From the NCBI GenBank assembly GCA_013821455.1, contig JACDGS010000022.1, forward strand, positions 1 to 64,000: a DNA stretch of 64,000 nucleotides. The letters run 5' to 3'. Position 1 is the first letter of the stretch; every line of letters starts with the position of its first letter. Below, in pieces: positions 44,018 to 53,753 of this stretch. Below the pieces are notes generated by a model. The model made no database searches, was not told the DNA's origin, and worked only from the letters and a program-made list of their open reading frames with translations. The translations under genes and the position numbers were made by a program. The DNA comes from Chthoniobacterales bacterium (lineage in GTDB: Bacteria; Verrucomicrobiota; Verrucomicrobiia; Chthoniobacterales; UBA10450).

Positions 44018-44590
44018 TTAGGCTGCGGCGGCGACGGGTTTCTTCGGCCGGTCGCTGAAGGGCATCCCCATTTCGCTCAGAAGCGATTTCGCCTCTTCGT
44101 TCGTCCGCGCAGTGGTCACAATGGTAACATCAAAACCGATGTTGCGCTTGATTTTGTCCAGCTCGACCTCGGGAAAAATCGACTGGTCCGAAACACCCAG
44201 TGTGTAGTTACCGTTTCCATCGAAGCCCTTCGGGGAAACGCCACGAAAGTCACGAATGCGCGGGAGCGCAGCTTTGATCAGGCGCTCCATGAACTCATAC
44301 ATGTGCGACCCGCGCAGAGTGACCTTGGCGCCGATGGCCTGTTCTTTGCGCAACTTAAAGTTAGAAATGCTCTTCTTCGCGCGGGTCTCCGCCGGCTTCT
44401 GACCGGTGATAAGTGCCAGCTCGGCCTTCGCTTCTTCCAGCGCCTGCTTAATGTCCGACTGCGAGCCGACCGAAGTGTTAATGACCACCTTCTCGAGCTT
44501 CGGAACTTGGTTCAGGTTTTTATAACCATTCTGCTCCCGCAATGCCGGGATCACGCGTTCTTTGTAATCGCGATAAAATTCGTTTTCCAT
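44018..44590 (-). CDS. rplE: 50S ribosomal protein L5
   Basis: The protein has 190 residues and binds 5S rRNA. Diagnostic text: [68 protein letters not shown]. The stop TAA falls inside an octamer at 44016 (GCC TAA CG). Confidence 0.97.
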   Translation of the reverse strand: MENEFYRDYKERVIPALREQNGYKNLNQVPKLEKVVINTSVGSQSDIKQALEEAKAELALITGQKPAETRAKKSISNFKLRKEQAIGAKVTLRGSHMYEFMERLIKAALPRIRDFRGVSPKGFDGNGNYTLGVSDQSIFPEVELDKIKRNIGFDVTIVTTARTNEEAKSLLSEMGMPFSDRPKKPVAAAA

Positions 44591-44593
44591 GAC

Positions 44594-44884
44594 CTAGCTC
44601 TTCTTTTTCTTCTTCTCGCCGGAAGATTTCTTTTTCGCTTTCTTCTCTGTGCGCTCGACCACTTTCACATTCGAGATGTGAATGGGACCTTCACGTTCTG
44701 CGATCGATCCCTGTGGATTATCCTGCGACTTGCGCAGGTGTTTCTTAATCAGCCGCACACCTTCCACCAGGACACGCTGCTTGCGCGATATTACTTCCAG
44801 AACTTTGCCGGACGATCCGCGAAAGTTCCCGGAGATGACGGTGACCTGATCACCCTTCTTCACATGATTCTTAACCCGGTTCAT
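44594..44884 (-). CDS. rplX: 50S ribosomal protein L24
   Basis: A KOW-domain protein of 96 residues: [55 protein letters not shown]. It ends in a lysine-rich tail ([16 protein letters not shown]). It overlaps the rplN stop by 4 bases. Confidence 0.97.
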   Translation of the reverse strand: MNRVKNHVKKGDQVTVISGNFRGSSGKVLEVISRKQRVLVEGVRLIKKHLRKSQDNPQGSIAEREGPIHISNVKVVERTEKKAKKKSSGEKKKKKS

Positions 44885-45249
44885 AACACTTCGGGCGCAA
44901 GCGAGACGATCTTCATGAAATTGCGCTCGCGCAGTTCGCGCGCGACCGGCCCGAAGATGCGCGTCCCGCGCGGGTTCAAATCTTTGTCGATAATGACGAT
45001 CGCGTTGTTATCGAAACGCAGCAGCGAGCCGTCGTCGCGTTTGATCGGGTGACGCGTACGCACGAGGACAGCACGAACCACTTCGCCTTTTTTCACCGTG
45101 CCGGTCGGGCTCGCTTCTTTCACGTTCGCGGTGATGACATCGCCGATGCCAGCGCATTGCGCGCTGCCTTTGCCAATGACGCCGATCATTGTCGCCATGC
45201 GCGCGCCGCTATTATCCGCTACGTCCAATCTTGATCTCAGGTAAACCAT
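44881..45249 (-). CDS. rplN: 50S ribosomal protein L14
   Basis: The protein has 122 residues: [20 protein letters not shown] and [51 protein letters not shown]-type text. It is the docking partner of RsfS, whose gene is at 4.8 kb in this window. Confidence 0.97.
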   Translation of the reverse strand: MVYLRSRLDVADNSGARMATMIGVIGKGSAQCAGIGDVITANVKEASPTGTVKKGEVVRAVLVRTRHPIKRDDGSLLRFDNNAIVIIDKDLNPRGTRIFGPVARELRERNFMKIVSLAPEVL

Positions 45250-45257
45250 AAGAGCCT

Positions 45258-45545
45258 CTATTTCTGGAAAACTTCCACGAGACGCCAGCGTTTCGTTTTA
45301 CTCAGCGGGCGTGTCTCCATGATGCGCACAGTGTCGCCAGCCTTGGCTTTGTTCTCTTCATCGTGCGCGTAGAATTTCTTCTTTTGCTTCACGATCTTGC
45401 CAAACTTCGCGTGCGGCACGCGCGTGACCGTGCGAACGACGATGGTCTTATTCATCCCGTCGGAAATGACTTCGCCGACACGCGTCTTCCGCGTGCTCCT
45501 ACTCTCGTTAGGCGCGTCCTGCGTAGTGGTGGTTGCTTCGTTCAT
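45258..45545 (-). CDS. rpsQ: 30S ribosomal protein S17
   Basis: The protein has 95 residues. The OB-fold body is [44 protein letters not shown]. The first ~18 residues are a non-conserved polar extension ([19 protein letters not shown]) that carries an octamer as APNES. Confidence 0.96.
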   Translation of the reverse strand: MNEATTTTQDAPNESRSTRKTRVGEVISDGMNKTIVVRTVTRVPHAKFGKIVKQKKKFYAHDEENKAKAGDTVRIMETRPLSKTKRWRLVEVFQK

Positions 45546-45551
45546 GAATAC

Positions 45552-45758
45552 TTACTTCTTTACCGCGGTCTTATTATTGCGCTCGGTCAACACCGTTTCC
45601 ACGCGCGCGACTTCGCGCCGGAGAAGTCGCAGCCGGCTCGGTTGTTCGAGCTGACCACTCTGTTGTTGCAGCCGCAGGTGCAGACTCTCCTGTCGTAGGT
45701 CGCGCTTTTTCGTCAGGAGCTCATCCGTACTCATTTCCAGGATTTCTTTGAATTTCAT
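45552..45758 (-). CDS. rpmC: 50S ribosomal protein L29
   Basis: A two-helix protein of 68 residues: MKFKEILEMSTDELLTKKRDLRQESLHLRLQQQSGQLEQPSRLRLLRREVARVETVLTER. It lies at the exit of the ribosomal tunnel. The order rplP-rpmC-rpsQ is standard. Confidence 0.95.
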   Translation of the reverse strand: MKFKEILEMSTDELLTKKRDLRQESLHLRLQQQSGQLEQPSRLRLLRREVARVETVLTERNNKTAVKK

Positions 45759-45772
45759 GGCGTCGTTAGGAT

Positions 45773-46198
45773 TTAGGTGGCGGCGACGTGGTGCCGGGTG
45801 AGGAACTTCGTTCTCACCGGTAACTTATCTGCGGCGAGACGCAGTGATTCGCGCGCGACGGATTCTGGCACGCCATCAAGCTCGAATAGGATGTTACCAG
45901 GTCGCACTGTCGCGACCCAATACTCCGGCTGGCCTTTGCCTTTACCCATTCGTGTTTCCGGCGGACGACCAGTAACAGACTTATCCGGGAAAATGCGAAT
46001 CCAAAGCTTGCCTTTACGTTTCATGTTGCGGGTTAAAGCGACACGGGCGGCTTCTATCTGCGTGTTGGTGATCCAGGCGCGTTCCAAGGTCTGGAGGCCG
46101 AATTCACCAAAATCGATCCGGAGATTACGCGAAGCCATGCCCTTGCGGCTTCCCCGCTGGGTCTTGCGATACTTAACGCGCTTGGGTAACAGTGGCAT
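45773..46198 (-). CDS. rplP: 50S ribosomal protein L16
   Basis: The protein has 141 residues: [22 protein letters not shown] at the start, [41 protein letters not shown] as the core. The length and ends are normal. Confidence 0.97.
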   Translation of the reverse strand: MPLLPKRVKYRKTQRGSRKGMASRNLRIDFGEFGLQTLERAWITNTQIEAARVALTRNMKRKGKLWIRIFPDKSVTGRPPETRMGKGKGQPEYWVATVRPGNILFELDGVPESVARESLRLAADKLPVRTKFLTRHHVAAT

Positions 46199-46239
46199 GA
46201 CGATTTCTCCTTCTTAAAGTTTTGCGAGTCCTATACTCG

Positions 46240-46911
46240 TTAGGCTGTGGCTGGCTCGGGCGCGGGGGCTGGCGTTGCAGCAGGCGCTTCTTCTTTCTTA
46301 CAGATCCAGCACTTCACTCCGATTTTACCGTAAACGGTATTCGCTTCGGCAAACCCGTAGTCGATCGGGGTGCGTAAAGTATGCAGCGGCACCTTGCCTT
46401 CACGGTACCATTCGGACCGGGAAATTTCCGCTCCGTTCAACCGGCCGGAACTCCGCAGACGAATTCCCTGCGCACCGAAATCCATCGCGATCTGGACCGC
46501 CTTCTTCATGGCGCGGCGGTAAGCAATCCGGCGCTCGATTTGCAGCGCGACGTTTTCCGCGACGAGCTGCGCGTCTAACTCAGGCGTTTTGATTTCCTGA
46601 ATGTCGATCTTGATCTGCTTGCCTTGCGCCATCTTAGAAATCTCTTCGGTCATCTTCTCGATCTCGGCACCTTTGCGACCGATAACGATACCTGGTCGGG
46701 CAGTATGAATAGTGACGCGGATGCTGTTCCAAGCGCGCTCGATGATGATCTTCGCGACGGCGGCAAATTGCAGCTTCTTCTTCACGTAATTGCGAATCTC
46801 AATGTCGCTGTGCAGGAAGCCCGGCATATCCTGCGGCGAAGCATACCAGCGCGAACGCCAGTCGCGGTTCACTCCAAGACGAAAACCAATAGGATTAACT
46901 TTCTGGCCCAT
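46240..46911 (-). CDS. rpsC: 30S ribosomal protein S3
   Basis: The protein has 223 residues with the KH domain ([24 protein letters not shown]) and C-terminal domain ([48 protein letters not shown]). It ends in a short A/P tail ([15 protein letters not shown]). The stop TAA is inside an extended octamer copy (GCC TAA CGAGTATAGG). Confidence 0.97.
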   Translation of the reverse strand: MGQKVNPIGFRLGVNRDWRSRWYASPQDMPGFLHSDIEIRNYVKKKLQFAAVAKIIIERAWNSIRVTIHTARPGIVIGRKGAEIEKMTEEISKMAQGKQIKIDIQEIKTPELDAQLVAENVALQIERRIAYRRAMKKAVQIAMDFGAQGIRLRSSGRLNGAEISRSEWYREGKVPLHTLRTPIDYGFAEANTVYGKIGVKCWICKKEEAPAATPAPAPEPATA

Positions 46912-46914
46912 GAA

Positions 46915-47424
46915 TTAACTTTCCGCTTTCTGTTCGTTAGGCTCCGGCTGTGCCGATTCGTTAGGCTCGGTCGCCGGCGGTTCGTTAGGCGTTTCTTTCA
47001 TCGCCTTGGCCGGAGTCTTATGAGCGTTCTTTTTCTTGTTAGTACCCCGGTTCTTCTTACCGCCTGATTTCTTCTCGCGCTTTTTAATTTCGATTTCGTC
47101 CGTCAGAACGATGCGGATGTGACTGCTGCGTTTGCGAATCGTACTGCCGCTACCGCGCGCGCGCGTCATCATCCGCTTCATCGTCGGGCCTTCGCCCACG
47201 ATGGCTTCTTTTACGACCAGGCCATCCACGCGCAGGTTGGCGTTGTTCTCCGCATTGGCGATCGCGCTCTTGAGCGTCTTACCAATCATCAGCGCGGCCT
47301 TCTTCGGGCTGAAAGCAACGAGATCAAGCGCCGCCGAAACCGGCAGCCCTTGAATGGCGCGCGTGACTTCGCGCGCTTTGAACGCCGAAATCTTCGCGTA
47401 ACGATATGTCGAGGTAACTTGCAT
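46915..47424 (-). CDS. rplV: 50S ribosomal protein L22 with octamer-bearing C-terminal tail
   Basis: The body (residues 1-~112) is standard: YRYAKISAFKAREVTRAIQGLPVSAALDLVAFSPKKAA, ending SSHIRIVLTDE. A ~55-residue tail follows, first lysine-rich, then ETPNEPPATEPNESAQPEPNEQKAES. The three PNE triplets are coded by three octamers exactly 24 bases apart (46935, 46959, 46983). L22 is about 110-120 residues in most bacteria, against 169 here. It follows the inserted coiled-coil gene, not rpsS directly. Confidence 0.95.
   Translation of the reverse strand: MQVTSTYRYAKISAFKAREVTRAIQGLPVSAALDLVAFSPKKAALMIGKTLKSAIANAENNANLRVDGLVVKEAIVGEGPTMKRMMTRARGSGSTIRKRSSHIRIVLTDEIEIKKREKKSGGKKNRGTNKKKNAHKTPAKAMKETPNEPPATEPNESAQPEPNEQKAES
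46935..46990. repeat. Three octamer copies at exact 24-bp spacing
   Basis: CGTTAGGC starts at 46935, 46959 and 46983, all in the same orientation and frame, inside the 3' end of rplV. The bases between copies differ, so only the octamer and the spacing are shared. Confidence 0.9.
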
Positions 47425-48276
47425 TTAATTCTGACTTACTTCGGGCCGCGCATCCACCTGGAGGCGATCGCCCACTTTTATTGTGTCCTTCTCTGAATCC
47501 AACTCCTGCACGACCGCGCCACTGATCCTATCGCGCACGTCCACCACGCGCAGGGTCGCGATGTTACGCCCGCCTCGCACCACGCGCAACGGCATCCCGA
47601 TTTTTACTCCCTCCTGCGCGCCGAGGTTGCCTACGACGAGCGACCACTCTTCTTTCACACTCAGGACTTTTCCGTCGAGCAGGCTGGGAGCTATCGCATC
47701 GTTAGGCTGACCGGCGGTCTTCTCTTCGACGAGGTGATTTGTCGCGCGCAACTGTGTTTCCACATCCATGCGCGCTTCGGCATCGCCGCTCGGAGTTGTC
47801 TTCACGTAACGCAAAACAACCTCGGTCAATCGCAGCAGTTGCTCGCGATACGCGACGTTCTCTTTCTGCAAAATCTGCAAGTCGCTCACCGCTTTCAAAA
47901 GCCGCTGCGCGAGCTTGGCGCGATTCTTATCGGCCGACTCGATCCCAAGCGCGTCCATGCGTAACTGCAGCTCGGAATATTTGCGGCGAAATAACTCCGC
48001 TTCCGAGTTCGAAACGACAAGGCTATCGGTCATCGTTTTCACCGTCTCGCGATCGAGTGAAAGCTGTTTGCGCATAAGATCGTTCTGCGAAAACAAGGTC
48101 TCGGCGGTCACCTTCGCTTCCGCTACTTCTAAGTTGGATTCTGACAAAGAACTGTTTTCCGCGTGCACGTTTACGAGCGCGACCGCGTTGCTTACTGCTA
48201 CCAGGATCGCCAACGACCAGCGATGTCTTGCCGAATTCGACAAGCATCTCGAGCCGATTGGAAATCCGAAATTCAC
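47425..48276 (-). CDS. Exported coiled-coil protein inserted in the S10 operon
   Basis: The protein of 283 residues is not ribosomal. It has a signal-like N-terminus (HRWSLAILVAVSNAVALVNVHAE), then a long predicted coiled coil to about residue 185 (heptad-like runs such as ELFRRKYSELQLRMDALGI and KAVSDLQILQKENVAYREQLLRL). A small C-terminal beta domain follows (DGKVLSVKEEWSLVVGNLGAQEGVKIGMPLRVVRGGRNIATLRVVDVRD), resembling FlgT-C-like domains that read 'V..V.....VV.N.G...GV..G'. It starts right after the rpsS stop and ends directly before rplV. Its role and its link to the ribosomal operon are unknown. Confidence 0.72.
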   Translation of the reverse strand: MNFGFPIGSRCLSNSARHRWSLAILVAVSNAVALVNVHAENSSLSESNLEVAEAKVTAETLFSQNDLMRKQLSLDRETVKTMTDSLVVSNSEAELFRRKYSELQLRMDALGIESADKNRAKLAQRLLKAVSDLQILQKENVAYREQLLRLTEVVLRYVKTTPSGDAEARMDVETQLRATNHLVEEKTAGQPNDAIAPSLLDGKVLSVKEEWSLVVGNLGAQEGVKIGMPLRVVRGGRNIATLRVVDVRDRISGAVVQELDSEKDTIKVGDRLQVDARPEVSQN

Positions 48277-48277
48277 A

Positions 48278-48556
48278 TCATTTCGTCACCTTTGCGGTGT
48301 GCGAACCGTGTTTCTTAAAGATCCGCGTCGGTGAAAACTCGCCGAGCTTATGCCCAACCATGTTTTCCGTAACGAAGACTGACTGAAAAATTTTGCCGTT
48401 ATGGACGAGGAAAGTATGACCTACGAAATCAGGTGTTACCATCGAACGGCGCGACCAGGTCTTAACCGGTTTTTTAATGCCGGTGTTATTCATCTTATCG
48501 ATCTTCTCGAGAAGATGAGGTTCGACGAACGGTCCTTTTTTTAACGATCTACCCAT
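48278..48556 (-). CDS. rpsS: 30S ribosomal protein S19
   Basis: The protein has 92 residues: [72 protein letters not shown]. It lies after rplB in standard order but is separated from rplV by the inserted gene. Confidence 0.97.
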   Translation of the reverse strand: MGRSLKKGPFVEPHLLEKIDKMNNTGIKKPVKTWSRRSMVTPDFVGHTFLVHNGKIFQSVFVTENMVGHKLGEFSPTRIFKKHGSHTAKVTK

Positions 48557-48566
48557 AGGTCAAAAA

Positions 48567-49415
48567 TTACTTCTTCTTCTTGCGCCGCTCGATGATGAAG
48601 CGGTCGCTTGCTTTACGCTTGGTCCGGGTTTTAAAACCTTTGGCTAGCTGTCCCCAGGGACTAACGGGATGATGGCGGCCACCACCACCTTTGGACTTGC
48701 CCTGCCCGCCACCCATCGGATGATCGATCGGATTCATCACCATGCCCCGCACATGCGGACGCTTACCTAGCCAGCGCGTGCGACCGGCTTTGCCACTGGA
48801 AACATTCATGTGATCGACGTTGCCGACCTGGCCAATCGTCGCGTAAGCGCTCTCGTGAATACGACGAATTTCACCAGACGGTAACTTCACCAGCGCATAA
48901 CCACCTTCGCGGTTATTAAGGGTCGCCTGCTGGCCCGCGCTACGAGCAATCTGACCGCCACGTCCGGGCATAATCTCGATACAATGAATGTTCGCGCCTA
49001 ACGGAATCGCGCGCAGAGGAAGAGCGTTGCCAATGTTAGGCGGAGCGTTTTCACCCGCGGTAACCTTGGCGCCTACACCGAGGCCATCCGGAGCCAGGAT
49101 ATAACTCTGTTCGCCGTCGGCATACTTAATGAGAGCTATGCGCGCAGTGCGATTCGGATCGTACTCGATTGCGGTCACTTCCGCCGCGACGTCGTGCTTG
49201 CGCCGTTTGAAATCGACTTTGCGATACTTTTGCTTGTGACCTCCGCCGATGTGCCGGGAAGTAAGACGACCGCGGTTGTTCCGGCCTCCGCTACGCTTCT
49301 TCGGTTCGGTAAGACTCTTAACCGGTTTGGAAGCCGACTTAGTGACCTCCTGAAACATCGGAAGCTGCGTGAAACGCAACGTCGGTGTAAGTGGGCGAAA
49401 TTTTCTCAGTGCCAT
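48567..49415 (-). CDS. rplB: 50S ribosomal protein L2
   Basis: The protein has 282 residues from ATG 49415 ([25 protein letters not shown]); the track ORF extends another 53 codons into the upstream repeat element and should be trimmed. [42 protein letters not shown] and the peptidyl-transferase-region motif [34 protein letters not shown] are clear. Confidence 0.97.
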   Translation of the reverse strand: MALRKFRPLTPTLRFTQLPMFQEVTKSASKPVKSLTEPKKRSGGRNNRGRLTSRHIGGGHKQKYRKVDFKRRKHDVAAEVTAIEYDPNRTARIALIKYADGEQSYILAPDGLGVGAKVTAGENAPPNIGNALPLRAIPLGANIHCIEIMPGRGGQIARSAGQQATLNNREGGYALVKLPSGEIRRIHESAYATIGQVGNVDHMNVSSGKAGRTRWLGKRPHVRGMVMNPIDHPMGGGQGKSKGGGGRHHPVSPWGQLAKGFKTRTKRKASDRFIIERRKKKK

Positions 49416-49435
49416 AAACTTATTGTGCGCGCGAG

Positions 49436-49602
49436 CGCAGAGTCTGGGGAGCGCACGCACCCGGCGTGCTGGTGGAGGCGCCCTCGCCTCGACGAACTTG
49501 GCTGCGCGACGTCGCAAGATAGAAAAGCGGCGCGTTCCCCAAAGCCTGTTTCGGCGAGGCGCCGAAACCAGCACGCGAGGCGCGTGCGCTCCCCAGATTG
49601 CT
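49436..49602. repeat. BIME-like inverted repeat pair between rplW and rplB
   Basis: The left unit (from about 49446) begins GGGGAGCGCACGC, reaches GGCGTGCTGG, then a hairpin of GGAGGC/GCCTC type and CGACGAACTTGG. The right unit (to about 49601), in inverse orientation, has the same GGGGAGCGCACGCGCCTCGC start, GTGCTGG, then a hairpin TTTCGGCG/CGCCGAAA. The plan (27-bp head, small hairpin, CGAACTT tail) matches the recG RAYT ends with sequence changes. It fills the 204-bp gap between two operon genes. Confidence 0.7.
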
Positions 49603-49619
49603 TCTTCGCAAATAGTACA

Positions 49620-49904
49620 TCATACCAAATCGATCTTCTCGCCTTTCTTCAGGGTGACGATGGCTTTTTTCCAATGCGCTTTGCGGCCGAAACTTGCCGT
49701 GCGCTCACGCTTCTTTTTCCCGGCATAGTTACAAGTGTTCACGGCGACGACCTTCTTCTTGAAGAGTAATTCAACCGCCGCTTTGATCTGCACCTTGTTC
49801 GCGCGCGGGCTCACCCGGAAGACATACTTGTTAAGCTTCTCACTCAGGAGCGAAGCCTTCTCGGTTAACTGCACCGTCTGGATTAAATCGTACGGTTCGT
49901 TCAT
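49620..49904 (-). CDS. rplW: 50S ribosomal protein L23
   Basis: The protein has 94 residues: LIQTVQLTEKASLLSEKLNKYVFRVSPRANKVQIKAAVELLFKKKVVAVNTCNYAGKKKRERTASFGRKAHWKKAIVTLKKG. It lies near the tunnel exit. It overlaps the rplD stop (ATGA). The repeat pair follows it. Confidence 0.96.
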   Translation of the reverse strand: MNEPYDLIQTVQLTEKASLLSEKLNKYVFRVSPRANKVQIKAAVELLFKKKVVAVNTCNYAGKKKRERTASFGRKAHWKKAIVTLKKGEKIDLV

Positions 49905-50512
49905 GAATTAATCCTTGCGGCCAACTTCGCGAGCGCGCCGTCGGTGACGATAATCTTGTCGAAGGCAAGTAACTGCTCGGTGTTCACATCGGTTGCAGTC
50001 GCGAGTAAGACAGGTTTCACATTGCGCGCGGAACGATAGAAGTTCTCGTCGAAGGAGTCGGAGATGAGTAGCACCTTCTTCGCGTCGGTATGACCCTTAA
50101 CCAGACTTAGGAAGGACTTAGTCTTCGCTTCCTTGACGGTGAAAGCATCCACGGTCATCACGTCGCCGGCACTTATCCGCTCGCTGAGTGCTTTCTGAAA
50201 AGCCAGGCGCCGCGTAGTCTTGGAAATCTTCTTCGTGTAATCGCGAGGCTTCGGTCCAAACACGACACCACCACCACGCCAGACCGGCGATGACTTATAG
50301 CCCGCACGCGCACGACCGGTTCCCTTCTGACGCCATGGTTTGGCGCCGGAGAGATTTACATCAGCCTTACTTTTAGTATTCGCGGAGCCGGATCGACGCG
50401 CCGCGCGCATTGCGACAACTGCGTCGTGCATCGCTTGGGTGCCACGACCATTCTCAATCAGGTTAAGCTTCGCTTCCTTGGCGGCCGCGACAGTCAGAAC
50501 AGTTGCACTCAT
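49901..50512 (-). CDS. rplD: 50S ribosomal protein L4
   Basis: The protein has 203 residues. The extended loop KPWRQKGTGRARAGYKSSPVWRGGGVVFGPKPRDY is diagnostic. It overlaps rplC by 4 bases (ATGA). Confidence 0.97.
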   Translation of the reverse strand: MSATVLTVAAAKEAKLNLIENGRGTQAMHDAVVAMRAARRSGSANTKSKADVNLSGAKPWRQKGTGRARAGYKSSPVWRGGGVVFGPKPRDYTKKISKTTRRLAFQKALSERISAGDVMTVDAFTVKEAKTKSFLSLVKGHTDAKKVLLISDSFDENFYRSARNVKPVLLATATDVNTEQLLAFDKIIVTDGALAKLAARINS

Positions 50513-51153
50513 TTAGCGGCCTCGGCTGGTTTCTTAAGTGCTGGCCTAACGACGACATAACTGCCAGTCGCGCCCGGAACGGCGCCGCTGATTAGAATGA
50601 CTTTATCGGCCTCACGCACTTGTAGCACTTGCAGGTTTTGCACAGTTACCCGCTCGTCACCCATGTGGCCGGCCATGCCCATGTTTTTCCAAATACGACC
50701 CGGAGTAGAACGATTGCCGATGGCGCCGTTGCGCCGATGAGTCTTAGAGCCATGCGCCGCCCCTTGTCCGTGGAAGTTATGCTTCTTCATTACGCCCTGA
50801 AAGCCTTTGCCTTTGGAGCGTCCCACCACATCCACCCAGTCGCCCGCTTGGAACTGAGTTACCGCAAGGTCTATGTCGCCTTCCGGCGCATCTTCTTTCA
50901 GTCGAAACTCGCGCACGAGTTTTTTCGGCTCCGAGCTAGCCTTGCCGAAGCCGCCCATCAAAGCCTTAGTTACCCGCGATTCCTTCTGCGCATCGAAGCC
51001 AACCTGGATTGCAGAGTAGCCGTCGTTCTCGCTCGTTAGGCGACGGAGTAACGTGTTATCGCCCGCGGCAATGACAGTAACCGGACGCATCTTGCCGTTC
51101 GCATCATAGATGCTGGTCATGCCGATTTTCTTTCCTAAAAGTCCGATGCTCAT
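50509..51153 (-). CDS. rplC: 50S ribosomal protein L3
   Basis: The protein has 214 residues: MSIGLLGKKIGMTSIYDANGKMRPVTVI, VVGRSKGKGFQGVMKKHNFHGQGAAHGSKTHRRNGAIGNRSTPGRIWKNMGMAGHMG. Two octamers at 50544 and 51034 are in less conserved parts. Confidence 0.97.
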   Translation of the reverse strand: MSIGLLGKKIGMTSIYDANGKMRPVTVIAAGDNTLLRRLTSENDGYSAIQVGFDAQKESRVTKALMGGFGKASSEPKKLVREFRLKEDAPEGDIDLAVTQFQAGDWVDVVGRSKGKGFQGVMKKHNFHGQGAAHGSKTHRRNGAIGNRSTPGRIWKNMGMAGHMGDERVTVQNLQVLQVREADKVILISGAVPGATGSYVVVRPALKKPAEAAK

Positions 51154-51162
51154 GAGTTGAAG

Positions 51163-51254
51163 AAATTTGAATTAGGAAACCAGGAAACCAAAAAGAGTCA
51201 GAAAACGGTTCATTGTTAGGCAGATCGATTCCTGGTTTTCTGGCTTCCAAATTT
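51163..51254. repeat. Inverted repeat element between rplC and rpsJ
   Basis: Arms AAATTTG...AGGAAACCAGGAA (51163-51186) and TTCCTGGTTTTCT...CCAAATTT (about 51229-51254) pair imperfectly. The middle holds a one-base variant of the octamer (TGTTAGGC). Words such as GGTTTTCTGGCTTCCAAATT resemble the duplicated element at 62.5-63.0 kb, so both may belong to one family of small non-coding elements. Confidence 0.55.
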
Positions 51255-51564
51255 AAATCTTAATCGTGATATCCACGCCAGCTGGTAAGTTGAGTTTCTT
51301 TAACTCATCCACTGTTTTCGCCGTCGGCTCGATGATGTCGAGCAAACGTTTGTGGGTGCGGATTTCAAATTGATCCATCGACTTCTTGTCGACGTGGGGA
51401 GAGCGATTGACCGTAAATTTTTCAATCAAGGTCGGCAGCGGAATTGGACCCGCCACGCGCGCACCCGTGCGCTTGGCCGTCTCTACGATATCGATCGCAG
51501 ATTGATCGAGCATTCGATGATCGAATGCCTTTAAGCGAATACGAATGCGTTGCGCGTCGGCCAT
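51253..51564 (-). CDS. rpsJ: 30S ribosomal protein S10
   Basis: The protein has 103 residues: [72 protein letters not shown]. It starts 3 bases after the fusA stop, so the str and S10 units are joined. tuf, which usually lies between fusA and rpsJ, is absent. Confidence 0.97.
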   Translation of the reverse strand: MADAQRIRIRLKAFDHRMLDQSAIDIVETAKRTGARVAGPIPLPTLIEKFTVNRSPHVDKKSMDQFEIRTHKRLLDIIEPTAKTVDELKKLNLPAGVDITIKI

Positions 51565-51567
51565 AAG

Positions 51568-53742
51568 TTACTTCGTCTCCTTCTGGTCGAGCACGGCGGC
51601 GACGAGCTGCTGCGGGACTTGTTCGAAATGTGACGGCTCCATCGAGTAACTCGAACGGCCTTTGGAAAGTGAGCGGATCGCGGTCGCATACCCGAACATT
51701 TCCGCGAGCGGAACCTCGGCCTGGACCATTGTTAGGTTCCCTTTCACTTCAATGCTGGCGATCTTGCCACGACGACGGTTTAAGTCACCCATGATGTCGC
51801 CCTGATACTCTTCCGGAGTAGCATTCTCTACCTTCATGATCGGCTCGAGTAGGATCGGCTTCGCTTTCTTGAAAGCATCCTTCACCGCAAAAATTGCCGC
51901 GAGCTTAAACGCCATTTCGTTCGAATCGACGTCGTGATAAGAGCCATCGACGATATCGACATTGGCATCGATCACTTGGTAGCCGCCGATAACTCCGTTA
52001 AGCATCGCTTCTTCGATGCCCTTCTTACAGGCCGGGATGTATTCCTTCGGGATGTTACCGCCGACAACCCTATTCTCGACCGTGATACCCTTCCCACGCT
52101 CGTTAGGCTGGACCTTGATAATAACGTGACCGTATTGGCCGCGACCGCCTGATTGCTTGATCAACTTACCTTCGCCATCGGCCGGCGCAGTGATGGTTTC
52201 GCGATAAGCGATCTGCGGCTTACCGGCATTCGCATCGACCTTGAACTCACGCAGCATGCGATCACGAATGATCTCGAGATGTAACTCTCCCATGCCAGCG
52301 ATAATGGTCTGTCCGGTGTCTTCGTGGGTGAAGACTTTGAAGGTAGGATCCTCTTCGGACAAGCGCTGCAAGGCGACACCCATCTTTTCCTGGTCCTGCT
52401 TAGTCTTCGGCTCGATCGCCATGGAGATAACCGGGTCCGGGAAGGATGGTGGCTCGAGGAGGATAGGGAAATCCTCGTCACATAAAGTATCGCCCGTAGT
52501 AATGTTCCTAATGCCGACAATGGCCGCGATATCGCCGGAGTAACAGGTATCAATATCTTCGCGCTTATCCGCCTGAATCTGGATAAGTCGTGAGATACGT
52601 TCGCGCTTGTTTGTCCTGGGGTTATAGACGTTATCGCCCTTACTTAGGGAACCCGAATAGACACGGAAGAAAACAAGCTTCCCGACGAAAGGATCGCTCC
52701 ACAACTTAAAGGCTAAGGAACAAAACTTCCCGTTATCGTCGGTCGGCGCTTCCATCCGTTCATGAGTGTCGGGTTCCATGCCGACCGCAGGCGGAATATC
52801 GAGCGGACCAGGCAGATAATCGATCACCGCATCAACGAGATACTGCACGCCTTTGTTCTTAAAGGCCGAGCCACCAACGACCGGCACGAATTTGTTCGCA
52901 ATCGTCTGCCGGCGAATACCCGCCTTCAGCATTTGCGGCGTAACTTCCTTCTCTTCGAGGACAGCCTCAGCAATCTCGTCGTCGATGTTGGAAATCTGCT
53001 CGACCAAAGTGGCGTAAGCCTTCTCGACCTGTTCTTTATTCTCGTCCGGGATTTCGCGCACTTCGTAGATCGAGCCCATCGAGTCGTCGTCGAGATAGAA
53101 AATCGCCTTGCGATTAACGACGTCGAGTTGGCCCTTGAGGTAATCTTCTTTCCCGAGCGGAATCAGAATCGGCCAGGCATTCGCGGCGAGCTTCTTGTGC
53201 ATCGAGTCGATCGACGCATCGAAATCCGCGCCCACGCGATCCATCTTGTTAATGAACGCGATGCGCGGGACGAGATATTTGTTCGCCTGACGCCAGACAG
53301 TCTCAGATTGAGGCTGCACACCCGCGACCGCGTCGAAAACGGCGATCGCGCCATCGAGCACGCGCAACGACCGCTCCACTTCCGCGGTGAAATCTACGTG
53401 ACCCGGAGTATCGATGATGTTCACGCGCATTTTCAGCCCGTCGAACATCTTGTAAACGCCCGGCTCCGACTTCTGCTGCCACGCGCAAGTGGTCGCGGCG
53501 GACGTGATCGTAATGCCGCGCTCGCGCTCCTGTTCCATCCAATCGGTCACGGTCGTGCCTTCGTGCACTTCGCCGATTTTGTGGATCATGCCGGTGTAAA
53601 AAAGGATGCGCTCGGTCAGAGTCGTTTTGCCGGCGTCGATGTGCGCGGCGATGCCGATGTTCCGCGTTCTCTCGAGCGGGAATTTGCGATCAGGCGAATT
53701 CGGATTCGTGCTCACAGGTTTCTCTAAAGTCGCGGAAGGCAT
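51568..53742 (-). CDS. fusA: Elongation factor G
   Basis: The translocation GTPase, 724 residues. G1 [20 protein letters not shown]3 [23 protein letters not shown]4 [11 protein letters not shown]. Domain IV has [22 protein letters not shown], which carries an octamer in the loop (VQPNERG), and the C-terminal domain V text [32 protein letters not shown]. The N-terminus is extended by about 15 residues ([20 protein letters not shown]). Confidence 0.97.
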   Translation of the reverse strand: MPSATLEKPVSTNPNSPDRKFPLERTRNIGIAAHIDAGKTTLTERILFYTGMIHKIGEVHEGTTVTDWMEQERERGITITSAATTCAWQQKSEPGVYKMFDGLKMRVNIIDTPGHVDFTAEVERSLRVLDGAIAVFDAVAGVQPQSETVWRQANKYLVPRIAFINKMDRVGADFDASIDSMHKKLAANAWPILIPLGKEDYLKGQLDVVNRKAIFYLDDDSMGSIYEVREIPDENKEQVEKAYATLVEQISNIDDEIAEAVLEEKEVTPQMLKAGIRRQTIANKFVPVVGGSAFKNKGVQYLVDAVIDYLPGPLDIPPAVGMEPDTHERMEAPTDDNGKFCSLAFKLWSDPFVGKLVFFRVYSGSLSKGDNVYNPRTNKRERISRLIQIQADKREDIDTCYSGDIAAIVGIRNITTGDTLCDEDFPILLEPPSFPDPVISMAIEPKTKQDQEKMGVALQRLSEEDPTFKVFTHEDTGQTIIAGMGELHLEIIRDRMLREFKVDANAGKPQIAYRETITAPADGEGKLIKQSGGRGQYGHVIIKVQPNERGKGITVENRVVGGNIPKEYIPACKKGIEEAMLNGVIGGYQVIDANVDIVDGSYHDVDSNEMAFKLAAIFAVKDAFKKAKPILLEPIMKVENATPEEYQGDIMGDLNRRRGKIASIEVKGNLTMVQAEVPLAEMFGYATAIRSLSKGRSSYSMEPSHFEQVPQQLVAAVLDQKETK

Positions 53743-53753
53743 GACGAAAAATG

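Noticed and set aside
53000-53727. Long plus-strand ORF of 321 codons opposite fusA
   Set aside because: Shadow of fusA caused by high GC and codon bias; basic, low-complexity translation.
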